This document shows positions 43,031 through 54,102 of a stretch of 64,000 nt of DNA, piece after piece. The number at the start of each line of letters is the position of its first letter. The first letter of the stretch is position 1. A program made the translations under genes and the position numbers. Source of the DNA: an uncultured Pseudomonas sp. (GTDB taxonomy: Bacteria > Pseudomonadota > Gammaproteobacteria > Pseudomonadales > Pseudomonadaceae); assembly GCF_946885955.1 (NCBI RefSeq), contig NZ_CAMPHI010000009.1, forward strand, positions 62,001 through 126,000, in the 5' to 3' direction. A model generated the notes under the pieces. The model was not told the origin of the DNA, did not search any database, and saw only the letters and a list, made by a program, of their open reading frames with translations.

Positions 43031-44179
43031 TCAGCATTTGGCGCCCAGCTGTTCACCCAGCCCCTGCGGACTGCTCAGCAGCTCCCGATACAGCGCCGCC
43101 ATTTGCCGCCCCATGCGCTCGGCGGTGAATAGCTGCCGATAGCGCTGCTCGGCACGCCGGCCCATCTGCACGGCCAAGCCAGGGTTATTCCAGAGCGTGC
43201 GCATCGCTTCGCGCAGCGCCAGGGGATCGCCGGGCGGCACCACCAGGCCGGTATGGTTGTGCTGGTTGATGTAGCTGGTGCCGGTGCCGATCTCGCTGGA
43301 GATCATCGCCTTGCCGAACATCGCCCCTTCCAGCAGGGAGATGCCGAACGCCTCCGAACGCAGGTGCGAGGGGAATACCAGGGTGCTGCACAATTGCAGC
43401 AGCGCCACCTTGTCCTCGTCACCCAGGCGACCGACAAAGTGCACATGATCCAGGCCCAGGGCCTGCGCCTGCGCGCGCAGTTCCAGCTCCAGCGGGCCGG
43501 CGCCGACGATCACCACCGGGTAGCCGGTGCCCCGCACCGCCTCGAGCAGAATATGCAGGCCCTTGTAATAACGCATGACCCCGACGAACAGGAAGAACCG
43601 CGAGCCGAAACGCCGGCGCCAGTGCGCGCTGCGCGCCGGCGAGGCCAGCGGATAGGCCACCTTGTCCAAGCCATAGGGAATCACCGTGGTCTTGTCGCGG
43701 TAGCGCGCCAGCACCTCGCTGGTTTGCAGGTAATTCGGCGACGCCGCGACTATGCGGTCGACGCTGCCGAGGAAGCGTTGCATCAGTGGCCGATACAGTT
43801 TGAGCAGATGCTTCTGGCGGATGATGTCCGAATGGTAGGTGACCACCGTCGGCTTGCGGATCTGCGCGGCGAAATGCAGCACATCCATGAACGGCCAGGG
43901 GAAGTGATAGTTGATCACGTCGGCCTCGGCCGCCAACGCCTTGAAACGCCGCAGCAGGCCAAAGGAAAACCCGGTGGAGGCCAGTTGAATGTCCAGCTTG
44001 GCGCGGTGCACCTGATGATCGGCGACCCTCAGCTCGCGCGGCTCGGGCCTGGCGCTGAGGGTCAGCACCTGGCTCTCGATGCCGTGGGCGATACCGCTCT
44101 GGCAGGCCTGAAAGATCGCCTGCTCGATTCCGCCGATGGTTTCCGGCAGATAGGTTTTGAACAAATGTAGTACGCGCAT
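43031..44179 (-). CDS. wbpZ: CPA glycosyltransferase WbpZ
   Basis: A 382-residue GT4 (GT-B) enzyme. N-terminal MRVLHLFKTYLPETIGGIEQ and C-terminal SEAFGISLLEGAMFGKAMIS (the E-x7-E region) are visible. In P. aeruginosa WbpZ is thought to add the first D-rhamnose to the primer of the A-band polysaccharide. The assignment rests mainly on position: last gene after rmd-gmd-wzm-wzt-wbpX-wbpY in the PAO1 order. It starts immediately after the wbpY stop. A 52-bp fragment of it is found at 21734. Confidence 0.87.
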   Translation of the reverse strand: MRVLHLFKTYLPETIGGIEQAIFQACQSGIAHGIESQVLTLSARPEPRELRVADHQVHRAKLDIQLASTGFSFGLLRRFKALAAEADVINYHFPWPFMDVLHFAAQIRKPTVVTYHSDIIRQKHLLKLYRPLMQRFLGSVDRIVAASPNYLQTSEVLARYRDKTTVIPYGLDKVAYPLASPARSAHWRRRFGSRFFLFVGVMRYYKGLHILLEAVRGTGYPVVIVGAGPLELELRAQAQALGLDHVHFVGRLGDEDKVALLQLCSTLVFPSHLRSEAFGISLLEGAMFGKAMISSEIGTGTSYINQHNHTGLVVPPGDPLALREAMRTLWNNPGLAVQMGRRAEQRYRQLFTAERMGRQMAALYRELLSSPQGLGEQLGAKC

Positions 44180-45310
44180 CTAGTGCTCCAGGGCCTGTCG
44201 GTAGGCGGCAACCGTATGGGTCGCGCAGCGCTTCCAGCTGAAGCGCCGCGCCCGTTGTAAACCGCAGGCGCGGCGCGCCTGCCATTCCACCGGGTCCTCG
44301 ATCAGGCGCAGAATCGCTTCACACCAACTGCGATCATCCCCGGGTTCGCGATACACCCCGGCCTCGCCAGCCACTTCGGGTAATGCGGCGCGCGGCGCCA
44401 ATACCACCGGCACCCCGCTGGCCATCGCCTCCAGTACGGGCAGGCCGAAGCCTTCGTACAACGATGGAAACAACAACAGTCGCGCGCCGGCCAGGACTTC
44501 GGCCAACTGCCGGTCCGGCTGATAACCGAGCAGGCGCACCTGGCCGCCAGCCAGCCCGCGCCGCAACTCCCCGGCGAAATCCTCGCCGCGCCAGCCTGCC
44601 ATGCCGGCGATCACCAGCGGGAAACGGGCGCGCGTGGCCGCCGGCAACAAGGCATGCGCACGCAGGGCCTGCGCCAGGTTCTTGCGCGGCTCCAGGGTGC
44701 CGACGCACAGCAGGTAGGCGCCGGGTTGCAGACCGAGCGCCGCCAGGCCGTCGCGCAGGTCGCGGGCCTCACGCGGATAAAAGCGCGCCGCACAGCCCAG
44801 CGGAGCGACCCGCAAACGCGCGGCGGCCACCCCGTAGTGCCGCTTGATTTCATCGGCGACGAACTGTGAATCGGTGAGAATGCACTGCGCCCGCTCAAGC
44901 GCTGGACCGATGCGCCGCTCGATCTCCGCCAGGCGATCGGCCGGCTGGGTTTGCGGGTAATGCAGGTGCGTCAGGTCGTGCAGGGTCATTACCATCGGTC
45001 CGGCGAATTGCAGCGGCCACAGACTGGGTTCGTGATAAAGCTGCACCCCGCCATGCCGCGCGCAGCGGTCGAAGTGCCGCTGATCGAACGCACGACGCAA
45101 GCGGTAAGCGCCGGGCAGCTGCTTGGCCAGCGCGGCCCAGCGACTATAGCCGGGCAGCGCAGCTGGCAGCTCGGTGCTCCAACCCCAGCCGTGGAACAGC
45201 TCCAGCTCTATTCGCGGGTCGTCGCGCAGGGCGCCGATCAGCTCGACCAGGTACTGGCCGATGCCCGTGCGCGGCGCCTGCAGAATCCGCGCGTTAAGGG
45301 CAATCCGCAT
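44180..45310 (-). CDS. wbpY: CPA glycosyltransferase WbpY
   Basis: A 376-residue GT4 enzyme (MRIALNARILQAPRTGIGQY at the N-terminus; LLFPSLYEGFGLPVLEAMASG with the E-x7-E pair; VVLAPRAALPEVAGEAG). WbpY elongates the D-rhamnan chain in the recalled P. aeruginosa pathway. It overlaps the end of wbpX by 17 bases and directly abuts wbpZ. GC content is high, like the rest of the CPA locus and unlike the block at 23-42 kb. Confidence 0.87.
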   Translation of the reverse strand: MRIALNARILQAPRTGIGQYLVELIGALRDDPRIELELFHGWGWSTELPAALPGYSRWAALAKQLPGAYRLRRAFDQRHFDRCARHGGVQLYHEPSLWPLQFAGPMVMTLHDLTHLHYPQTQPADRLAEIERRIGPALERAQCILTDSQFVADEIKRHYGVAAARLRVAPLGCAARFYPREARDLRDGLAALGLQPGAYLLCVGTLEPRKNLAQALRAHALLPAATRARFPLVIAGMAGWRGEDFAGELRRGLAGGQVRLLGYQPDRQLAEVLAGARLLLFPSLYEGFGLPVLEAMASGVPVVLAPRAALPEVAGEAGVYREPGDDRSWCEAILRLIEDPVEWQARRACGLQRARRFSWKRCATHTVAAYRQALEH

Positions 45311-46691
45311 AGCTCACCTGATTCGCCTGGTTCGCCTGCAACGCCGGCGCAGATCGCCGCAAGCCATTGGAGGCGCCTGCGATCAACTGCCCGGCGGCAC
45401 CGCGCCAATCCACCCATTGCCACTCGACCACCGGGCGCGCGGCGGGAAACTGCCCGCTCGCCTCGAATGCCTGGATCAAGCGCACCAGGGACTGCGGATC
45501 GGCCAGGTCGAAATACGCCATGAAATCCCCGCCAACTTCGCGAAACACCGGAATATCGCTGGCCATCACCGGCAGCCCGCGCTGCATCGCCTCGACCAGC
45601 GGCAGGCCGAAGCCCTCGGCATGCGAGGGGAAAACCAACGCCCGCGCACGCGAATAGGCATGCTCCAGACTGCGGTCATTGACCCGGTTGAACATGAACA
45701 GGCGCTTGCCGTTCAACGGGTGCTGGTTGATCCGTTCGAGCAGCGCCTCGCACTTCCAGCCGACCTTGCCGATGATGCACAGGCGCGCCTTGGAGCCCTG
45801 CGCCCACAGGCGCTCGAAGGCGTCGAGCAGGTAAGCGTGGTTCTTGCGCGGCTCGACGGTGCTGACCATCAGGTACACCGGCTCACGCTTGGCGAACATC
45901 CGCCGCAGGCCGGGGTGCAGCGGCGCCTCGGCGTAGTTCAGGTCCAGTTCGCAGCCGAGGTGGAAGTGGCCATGCCAGCGCCGGCTGGCTTCATCTATCC
46001 CAAGACGCTGCTGCAGCTCGCGCTCGACCTGTTCGCTGATGGTCTGCGAAATCGCCATGAATCCATCGGCGGTCTGCGCGATCCAGTCGAACCAGCGGTC
46101 GAACACCTTGACCAGCCCGGCGTCGCAGAACTGCGGGTGGGTCAATGGAATCAGGTCGTAGATTACCGAGACGATGCCCACTCCGCGCCGCTTCAGGCGC
46201 TCGGCCAGCTCGAAGAAATCGGCATGCCAGGAGGAGTCGAGCAACAACAGCTGATCGCCCTCCTCGACCTGCAACGGCACGGCCCGCTCGGGGGCTGGCT
46301 GCGCATTGCGGTTGAGCCACAGTGCGACGCGCAGCGGCAGGGTGATCGCCAGGCCGAGCAGTTTGCCCAGCACGAACAGCAGGCGGCGCGCCGCATGCGA
46401 GGTGCTGAACGGGCGCAGCCGTTCGAGCCGCGAATGCCACCACCAATAGCGGTTGCGCATATGGTCCAGGCGAATGATCGCCGCCTGGCGCAGCGGCGTC
46501 TGTTTTTGCGGTTTCAGCGGCGTCAGGCTGAGCACCCGGTAGAGCATGCCGCCGTGCATCATTACCGGTATGCATTCGACCTCGCTGTGCAGACCGTCCA
46601 ACTGTTTGATCACGTTGCGCACCACGCGCTGGATGCCGGAGTTGTCCTGCGGGTGCTCGTAAACGTAGGTGCATTCAATCAGGAAGCGCAT
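45294..46691 (-). CDS. wbpX: CPA glycosyltransferase WbpX
   Basis: A 465-residue GT4 enzyme starting MRFLIECTYVYEHPQDNSGI (ATG 46691, SD GGA nine bases upstream; the longer frame to 46727 is not supported). The C-terminal half has YLMVSTVEPRKNHAYLLDAF and ALVFPSHAEGFGLPLVEAM. In P. aeruginosa WbpX adds D-rhamnose residues during A-band chain growth. It overlaps the wzt stop and the wbpY start by 17 bases each, consistent with one coupled operon. Confidence 0.87.
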   Translation of the reverse strand: MRFLIECTYVYEHPQDNSGIQRVVRNVIKQLDGLHSEVECIPVMMHGGMLYRVLSLTPLKPQKQTPLRQAAIIRLDHMRNRYWWWHSRLERLRPFSTSHAARRLLFVLGKLLGLAITLPLRVALWLNRNAQPAPERAVPLQVEEGDQLLLLDSSWHADFFELAERLKRRGVGIVSVIYDLIPLTHPQFCDAGLVKVFDRWFDWIAQTADGFMAISQTISEQVERELQQRLGIDEASRRWHGHFHLGCELDLNYAEAPLHPGLRRMFAKREPVYLMVSTVEPRKNHAYLLDAFERLWAQGSKARLCIIGKVGWKCEALLERINQHPLNGKRLFMFNRVNDRSLEHAYSRARALVFPSHAEGFGLPLVEAMQRGLPVMASDIPVFREVGGDFMAYFDLADPQSLVRLIQAFEASGQFPAARPVVEWQWVDWRGAAGQLIAGASNGLRRSAPALQANQANQVSYADCP

Positions 46692-47958
46692 GCTGTATTT
46701 CCGTGTCTTGGGTATCAGACGAAACAACCGCAGACGACGAACGCTCGATGGCGACTTGCGAATCCAGCCAGGCGCAACCGACGAAGTCGGGCCGCCCGGT
46801 ATTGATGACGTGGAATACCAGGGCGAAATCGCGCCATTCGTAGTTGGTATCCAGGTGCGAATCGAAGCGCGACAGCGACAGCGCGATCGAATAGTTGCCC
46901 TTGCCCAGGCGCGCGGGAAAGGCGAAACGGTAGATCACCTGCTCGCCAGCCCGCAGGCTCTCCAGGGGCCGGCCGAGCCGATGGGTGTTGATGCCGTAGA
47001 TGGCCTGGCCCATGCGGTCCTTGATCATGAAACCGAGCACCAGACGGGCGATATCGACCTTGATGTCGACGACCACCTGCAGCGTGACCTGGCTGCCGAC
47101 CGAGACCACCTCGACGCGTTGCTCGTGCTCGTTGAGCAGCGCGACATCGGCGAAACAGGCCTCGCCGGTGCCGGAGATGGTGCGAATCTGCCCGCCGGGC
47201 AGGCGTTCCTGACGCACCGTCTGCTGTTCCCTCTCGGCCAGCATGGCGCTATAGAAATCCATCACTTCCTCGGGCGCGCCCTCCAGCGCCAGCCGCCCGC
47301 TGGCCAGCAGGATGGCGCGGTCGCACAGCGACTGGATCGCCTGGCGATCATGAGAAACGATCAGCAGGGTGGTGCCGGCCTTGCGAAACCGGCGGATGCG
47401 ATCGAAGCTCTTGTGCTGGAAATAGGCATCGCCGACCGACAGGGCTTCGTCGACGATCAGCACGTCCGGACGCCGCGCCGTCGCCACGCTGAACGCCAGA
47501 CGCATCTGCATGCCGCTGGAATAGGTGCGCACCGGGTGGTCGAGGTATTCGCCGATCTCGGCGAAGGCCTCGATCTCGGGCATCAGCCCGTGCAGCTCCT
47601 CCATACTCAGGCCCAGCAGCTGGCCCGCCATAAAGACATTCTGCCGACCGCTGAAATCCGGGTGAAAACCCATGCCCAGTTCAAGCAGCGCGGCGACCCG
47701 GCCGTGAATTTCGATCTGCCCGGCATTCGCCTGGGTGGTGCCGGTGATCATTTTCAGCAGCGTGCTCTTGCCCGCGCCGTTGACCCCGATTATCCCCAGC
47801 GCTTCGCCGGGCTCGACCGCGAAGGTAATGTCCCGCAGCACCCAGGTCAGTTGATGGCGCGGCGGCGAAAAGGGAATCAGCCACTCCGCCAGCCGCGACC
47901 AGCGCGTCGGGTACTGTTTGTAGGCCTTGCCCAGTTGGTTGACGCGAATGCTGCCCAT
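46675..47958 (-). CDS. wzt: CPA exporter ATP-binding protein Wzt
   Basis: A 427-residue ATPase: Walker A LGIIGVNGAGKSTLLKMITG, signature YSSGMQMRLAFS, Walker B VLIVDEALSVGDA, H-loop LIVSHDR. Residues about 265-410 form the C-terminal Wzt carbohydrate-binding domain, with VVDIKVDIARLVLGFMIKD and GNYSIALSLSRFD, which reads the capped non-reducing end of the O-polysaccharide in ABC-exported systems. That mechanism fits methyl capping of the D-rhamnan by genes at 51-55 kb. It overlaps the wzm stop by one base. Confidence 0.93.
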   Translation of the reverse strand: MGSIRVNQLGKAYKQYPTRWSRLAEWLIPFSPPRHQLTWVLRDITFAVEPGEALGIIGVNGAGKSTLLKMITGTTQANAGQIEIHGRVAALLELGMGFHPDFSGRQNVFMAGQLLGLSMEELHGLMPEIEAFAEIGEYLDHPVRTYSSGMQMRLAFSVATARRPDVLIVDEALSVGDAYFQHKSFDRIRRFRKAGTTLLIVSHDRQAIQSLCDRAILLASGRLALEGAPEEVMDFYSAMLAEREQQTVRQERLPGGQIRTISGTGEACFADVALLNEHEQRVEVVSVGSQVTLQVVVDIKVDIARLVLGFMIKDRMGQAIYGINTHRLGRPLESLRAGEQVIYRFAFPARLGKGNYSIALSLSRFDSHLDTNYEWRDFALVFHVINTGRPDFVGCAWLDSQVAIERSSSAVVSSDTQDTEIQHALPD

Positions 47959-48758
47959 CAGAGTTCATCCACCATTTCACCGGAGCGTTTACGGAACAGG
48001 CGCATGCCCAACAGACACAGCGCCAGCGCGAGCAGTGCGGGCGGCCAGAGCGCGGCCCAGTCCGGCCAGGCGCCGTGCACGAAGATGCCCTGATACGCGG
48101 CGATCAGCGGCACCATCGGGTTGAGGTCCAGCAGCGGCTGAATGCCTTCGGGAAGGATCGAGCGCGGGTAGACGATCGGGGTGAACCAGAACCAGAACTG
48201 CAGGAAGATCCCGACGAACTGCCCGACATCGCGGAAAAACACGTTGAGCACGCCGAGAATGATCCCCAGGCCGATGGAGAAGGCGCATTGCACCAGCAGC
48301 ACCGGGATTGCGCCGAGCACCGCCCAGCCGGGAAAGTTATCGGTCACCACGAGGAAGCCGAGAAACAGCGCGAAGATGATCGCGAAATTCACTCCGGCGT
48401 TGAGCACCACGATCAGCGGCAGGCAGATGCGCGGGAAGCTGAGTTTCTTGATCAGGTTGGCGTGTTCCAGAAACACCGCCTGGCTGCGCCCGATCACTTC
48501 GGCGAAAAAGCCCCAGGCCAGCACCCCAGCGCACAGGTAGATGCCATACGCCAGGCTGTTGTCCACCCCCGGCAGCCGGGCTTTCATCAACTGCGAGAAG
48601 ATCACCGTGTAGACGATGATCATCGATAACGGATTGAGGATGGTCCAGGTCGCGCCTAGCAATGAGTTGCGGTAGCGCGTTTGAAATTCGCGCTTGACGC
48701 TGCCCAACACGAAACCACGGTAATTCCATACCGCGCCCAGCATATGATTCGCCGCCAC
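47958..48758 (-). CDS. wzm: CPA exporter permease Wzm
   Basis: A 266-residue ABC-2 permease with six helices; the entry segment RYRNSLLGATWTILNPLSMI is typical of O-antigen exporters. It partners the Wzt at 46675 to move lipid-linked D-rhamnan into the periplasm. The GTG at 48758 has SD CAGGG and is preferred; ATG 48743 is an alternative. The wbpW gene found between gmd and wzm in P. aeruginosa is absent: only 98 bases separate them. Confidence 0.9.
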   Translation of the reverse strand: MAANHMLGAVWNYRGFVLGSVKREFQTRYRNSLLGATWTILNPLSMIIVYTVIFSQLMKARLPGVDNSLAYGIYLCAGVLAWGFFAEVIGRSQAVFLEHANLIKKLSFPRICLPLIVVLNAGVNFAIIFALFLGFLVVTDNFPGWAVLGAIPVLLVQCAFSIGLGIILGVLNVFFRDVGQFVGIFLQFWFWFTPIVYPRSILPEGIQPLLDLNPMVPLIAAYQGIFVHGAWPDWAALWPPALLALALCLLGMRLFRKRSGEMVDEL

Positions 48759-48856
48759 TATCGAGCCCTGCCGTATTGATCATCGAAACGGGCACCGCTT
48801 TCAGCGCCCGGATGCATCTCCCGCGCGCCGCCGGCGCCGGGAGCGGATGAGCCGCG

Positions 48857-50751
<1,895 letters not shown>

Positions 50752-51141
50752 GCATGTTCAACCTGTGTAGCGGCAGTCACTGCCATAGCTATGTGAGCGA
50801 GAAACGGCTTAAGTTCAGCGCGGATTTACAGGCCTAAAGTTGGGTCCGCACGGACGGTTGGCGAACCCGCTACGGCTGGCGAACTGCCCTGTCGCCGGCT
50901 GCAGCCTTGAATTGAACCTGTCGCCAAAAGCGGCAAAAAATCGCAAAAAACAAGCGATCCTCCAGGTTAAGCACAGACTCCTACTGCAGCGCCGAAGACC
51001 TCGAAACAGCAAACGACCGGCGCGACTGTGCCTGACGCCGCGCGAGGGGCGCGGTGCCGGTTGTAGCGGCGCGAAGAATGCCGTTCAGCGAACGCTATGG
51101 CTGCTATGAAGCATTGAATTACCGGACGACCGGTACCCCTA
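50752..51141 (-). promoter_or_regulatory. Upstream region of the CPA operon
   Basis: A 390-base gap between rmd and the modification genes. No convincing gene is visible. It should contain the CPA promoter, but no clear -35/-10 or hairpin terminator could be assigned by eye. Confidence 0.4.
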
Positions 51142-52008
51142 TCAGCGACCGGTGGCCCATCGTTTCGCCTGCGTGACCAGCGTCACCAGGCGCCATAAGC
51201 GGCTGCCGTAAATCGCCGCCAGCTGCGCTTCGGCCGCAGCGGCGCGGCAGCCGTCTGTGGCAGCGGACGTTTGCGACGCCAGGGGCGGCGCGACCGCATC
51301 GAGCGGATGGCTGAGACGATGGCCGGGGCACAGCTGAAAATCATCGAGGACGTTCGGCGGCATCGATAACGGCGCCATCAGCTGGGACTTTTCCAGTGCC
51401 ACGTAAAAGCGGTTGATGCCATCGCACAGGGCGAAACGGTAACCGGCGTCGAGAATGATCGAAGCCCATTGCGGCTCTGTGTCGAACGCCGATTCGATAA
51501 GGATGATCCAGGGTCGCCATCGCTGAAAATCGATGCCCCTGAGCACCTGCTCTTCGAAACCCTCGACATCGATTTTCAGAAAATGAAGCGGCACCTCGGG
51601 ACTCAGGTGTTCTTCGCAGATACGGTTCAGCGGGCGCGTCACCACGGTACGCGGGACAAACCGAATGCCGTCGCTGCTTTGTCGTTGCGCCGTCTCCACG
51701 CTGAGCGTCGAGAGTCCGGTGTCCGTCGACTCGAAAAACTCCAGACGATCCTCCTTGTCGCCGATCGCCAGGCACAGGTTGATGTCCTCCGGGCGCTCTT
51801 CGCACAGCGACCGATGATAGTGCAGCACCGGCTCGATATTGATCCCGCGCCAGCCGCGCTCGTACAGCGAGCGGGTCACCGAATCGCGAGTCGGGTGGTT
51901 GGCGCCGATGTCGATGTAGAAACCGGGGCCGAACAACCGCAGGGCGCGCCAGAGCATCACGTCTTCGAAATTTTGCGCGTAGGAAATAAAGGGCATGGTT
52001 GCAGTCAT
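51142..52008 (-). CDS. FkbM-family methyltransferase
   Basis: A 288-residue SAM methyltransferase: motif I FYIDIGANHPTRDSVTRSL and the FkbM pattern LHFLKIDVEGFEEQVLRGID. The open frame extends far upstream to 53388 but the real start is ATG 52008, which overlaps the stop of the acyltransferase by four bases (ATGA); ATG 51996 is an alternative. The C-terminal 70 residues (AAEAQLAAIYGSRLWRLVTL) resemble the tail segment seen in glycan-locus proteins. It probably methylates a sugar of the CPA. Confidence 0.87.
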   Translation of the reverse strand: MTATMPFISYAQNFEDVMLWRALRLFGPGFYIDIGANHPTRDSVTRSLYERGWRGINIEPVLHYHRSLCEERPEDINLCLAIGDKEDRLEFFESTDTGLSTLSVETAQRQSSDGIRFVPRTVVTRPLNRICEEHLSPEVPLHFLKIDVEGFEEQVLRGIDFQRWRPWIILIESAFDTEPQWASIILDAGYRFALCDGINRFYVALEKSQLMAPLSMPPNVLDDFQLCPGHRLSHPLDAVAPPLASQTSAATDGCRAAAAEAQLAAIYGSRLWRLVTLVTQAKRWATGR

Positions 52009-53195
52009 CCTGGCGATGTTGGAGGCGATGAAAGTCTGGAACTGGGCGCCGGCTCGGCCCGCACAACCGGCTCGGCCGGGGTATCGACGAACAGACGCCG
52101 AACGATGCGCTTGCCGTGCTCGCGTAGCGGAGACTCGAGCAGGCGGTAATTGAGCTCGCTGAGCAGCAGGATCAGCAGCGCCGCGGTCGACACCAGTGGC
52201 ACCATCCAGGCCGGGCCGAGCGGGCCCTGCTCCGGGGCCAGGCGAAAGTAGAACTCCCGGGTGAAGTAGAACGCCGGGATATGGATCAGGTAGATCGCAT
52301 AGGAGCGCACGCCGAGCCAGATCAGCAGGCGCTTGCAGCTGCCTTCCGGGCAGAACAGGTTCTGGTTGTACGAGGCGATCCAGACCAGCGCGGCCGACAG
52401 CAGGGCGATCAGGCCGACGCGGATCGAGACGATCTGCAAGGGTTCCGCGCCAAGCGTGCCGAGGCACAGCAGCAGCCCCAGCAACACCACACTGCCGAGC
52501 CCGCGGCGCGCCAGGAACAGCGGCTGAAACACCCGATAGGAGGGTCGCGTGCTCCAGAGCGCGATCAGCACCCCGAGCGCCAGCGCATCGGTGCGAAACA
52601 CCATGGCCAGCGGCGTGCGTACCGAGAACAGCTGAAACGCGACCAAGCCGAGCAAGGCGTATGGCAACCAGCGGCGACTGAGCACGATCAGCAACGGAAA
52701 CAGCAGATAGAACTGTTCTTCCAGCGCCAGGCTCCAGTAGACGAAGCTGCTGCCGTACTCGCGCTGCATGAAGGTCTCGGCGAAACGCACGTTGGCCACC
52801 TGCAGCACGGCGGCCATGGTCGCCTCGACGTTGGCCTTGACGCTGCCGAACACCCCGGAGCGATTGAACGCCAGGGTCGCGAGCAGCATCACCAGCAGCC
52901 ACAGCCAGGCCGAAGGTAACAACCGCCAGGCCCTGCGCAGCCAGAACGCCAGGCTCAGCCGTAGCGCCGCGGCGCTGTTCTGTGCGCCTTGCAGCTGCGG
53001 CACCAACTGGCGCGCGATGACGAAACCGGACACGGCAAAGAACAGGTCGACACCGACCCAGCCACCGAAATAGCTGTAAAAGCGCGTCAGCGCCGGGGTC
53101 GTCCAGGTAATCAGGTTGGCGCTGGCGTGGTGCACCACCACGAAGAGCACGGCACAGCCGCGCAGCACCTCGATATCGTCGATCCGCTGGTTCAT
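52005..53195 (-). CDS. Acyltransferase 3 family (OafA-like) membrane protein
   Basis: A 396-residue polytopic acyltransferase with DDIEVLRGCAVLFVVVHHAS near the N-terminus (catalytic His pair) and GWVGVDLFFAVSGFVIARQL. About ten helices follow, then a basic C-terminus. Gene order beside the CPA locus matches, from memory, the PA5455-PA5459 group of P. aeruginosa that modifies the A-band polymer. It lies 12 bases after the methyltransferase gene at 53208. Confidence 0.88.
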   Translation of the reverse strand: MNQRIDDIEVLRGCAVLFVVVHHASANLITWTTPALTRFYSYFGGWVGVDLFFAVSGFVIARQLVPQLQGAQNSAAALRLSLAFWLRRAWRLLPSAWLWLLVMLLATLAFNRSGVFGSVKANVEATMAAVLQVANVRFAETFMQREYGSSFVYWSLALEEQFYLLFPLLIVLSRRWLPYALLGLVAFQLFSVRTPLAMVFRTDALALGVLIALWSTRPSYRVFQPLFLARRGLGSVVLLGLLLCLGTLGAEPLQIVSIRVGLIALLSAALVWIASYNQNLFCPEGSCKRLLIWLGVRSYAIYLIHIPAFYFTREFYFRLAPEQGPLGPAWMVPLVSTAALLILLLSELNYRLLESPLREHGKRIVRRLFVDTPAEPVVRAEPAPSSRLSSPPTSPG

Positions 53196-53207
53196 CGCGA
53201 AGCATCC

Positions 53208-54059
53208 TCAAGGTTTGCGGGCGATAACCACCTGACTTTTCGGCATCACCGCATCCAGTGCGTGCTTGATCCGCGCACCGGCCGGCTGCGCCAGCAACAA
53301 CGACCAGGTCTGCGCCCAACTTTCCAGCAAGGGATGCCAGGGCGGGTTGAGCGGCTGGTTCTCGCAGGCCCAGTACAGCGACCACCACACCGAATGATAG
53401 AAACCGTAATGACAGCTACGCTCGACGAGCAGCCCGGCATCGCACGCCAACTGTTCCAGTTCACCCTGCTTGAACACGCGGATATGGTTGGGCTTCTGGA
53501 AGTAGATCGGCGGCGCGATATGCCGCTGCACGCCCTCTATCACCTCGCCAGGTACGGTCAGCAGAAACAGCGCGCCGGGTTTGCCGACCCGCACCAGTTC
53601 GGCCATAAATTGCGCGGGGTCGTCGACATGCTCGAGCACTTCCATGGCCACCACCCGGGTCACCCTGGCGTCGGGCAGCGGCAGCGGGTTGGCGTCGGTG
53701 ACCAGGATCTGCACGTTGCGCGGCGACTCCGCCTGCAGGCGCTGGCGGGCGATTTCCAGGCTCTGCGGATCGACGTCGGCGAGGATCATTTCCGCACCCT
53801 GTTTCGCGCAGAACTGCGCATAGCCGCCCTCGCCGCAACCGATGTCGAGCACCGTGTCCTCGGGGCCGATGGCAAAACCTTCGAGCAGTTCGCCGCTGTG
53901 GTTCTGGATCCAGCCGCTGCCGTGGATGTCGATCAGGCCGATATCCAGCTCCGGCTCGGCGGCGGGCTCCGGCACAGGCAGCGGCGCGACCGGCGCGGCG
54001 GCGGCGACCAGTTGCAGTTCAGGCGAGGGCGCGAGCAGGCGCTTGATTCGGTTCAGCAT
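53208..54059 (-). CDS. Class I SAM-dependent methyltransferase, paralog A
   Basis: A 283-residue methyltransferase: motif I TVLDIGCGEGGYAQFCAKQG, acidic motif II ADVDPQSLEIARQ, then AMEVLEHVDDPAQFMAELVRVGKPG. The N-terminal 50 residues are Ala/Pro-rich and the C-terminus ends in MPKSQVVIARKP, the same tail as paralog B at 54103. The pair shares FQKPNHIRVF/FERPNHIRIF and so arose by duplication. It is a likely O-methyltransferase for terminal rhamnose residues. Confidence 0.86.
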   Translation of the reverse strand: MLNRIKRLLAPSPELQLVAAAAPVAPLPVPEPAAEPELDIGLIDIHGSGWIQNHSGELLEGFAIGPEDTVLDIGCGEGGYAQFCAKQGAEMILADVDPQSLEIARQRLQAESPRNVQILVTDANPLPLPDARVTRVVAMEVLEHVDDPAQFMAELVRVGKPGALFLLTVPGEVIEGVQRHIAPPIYFQKPNHIRVFKQGELEQLACDAGLLVERSCHYGFYHSVWWSLYWACENQPLNPPWHPLLESWAQTWSLLLAQPAGARIKHALDAVMPKSQVVIARKP

Positions 54060-54102
54060 GGCTGGATTCCCGTGATTGGAAAGTGAGCATCGCGGGCCCG
54101 GC

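Noticed and set aside
42730..43128. Upstream frame MAPHTPHPQ overlapping the DUF1127 start, as a possible leader peptide
   Set aside because: It is present in both copies only because the 73-bp repeat is identical. It runs out of frame through the DUF1127 gene with no SD of its own.
51142..53388. A 748-codon open frame on the minus strand
   Set aside because: Only the last 289 codons encode the FkbM protein. The upstream part overlaps the acyltransferase gene in another frame and has no conserved motif; it is open because of high GC.
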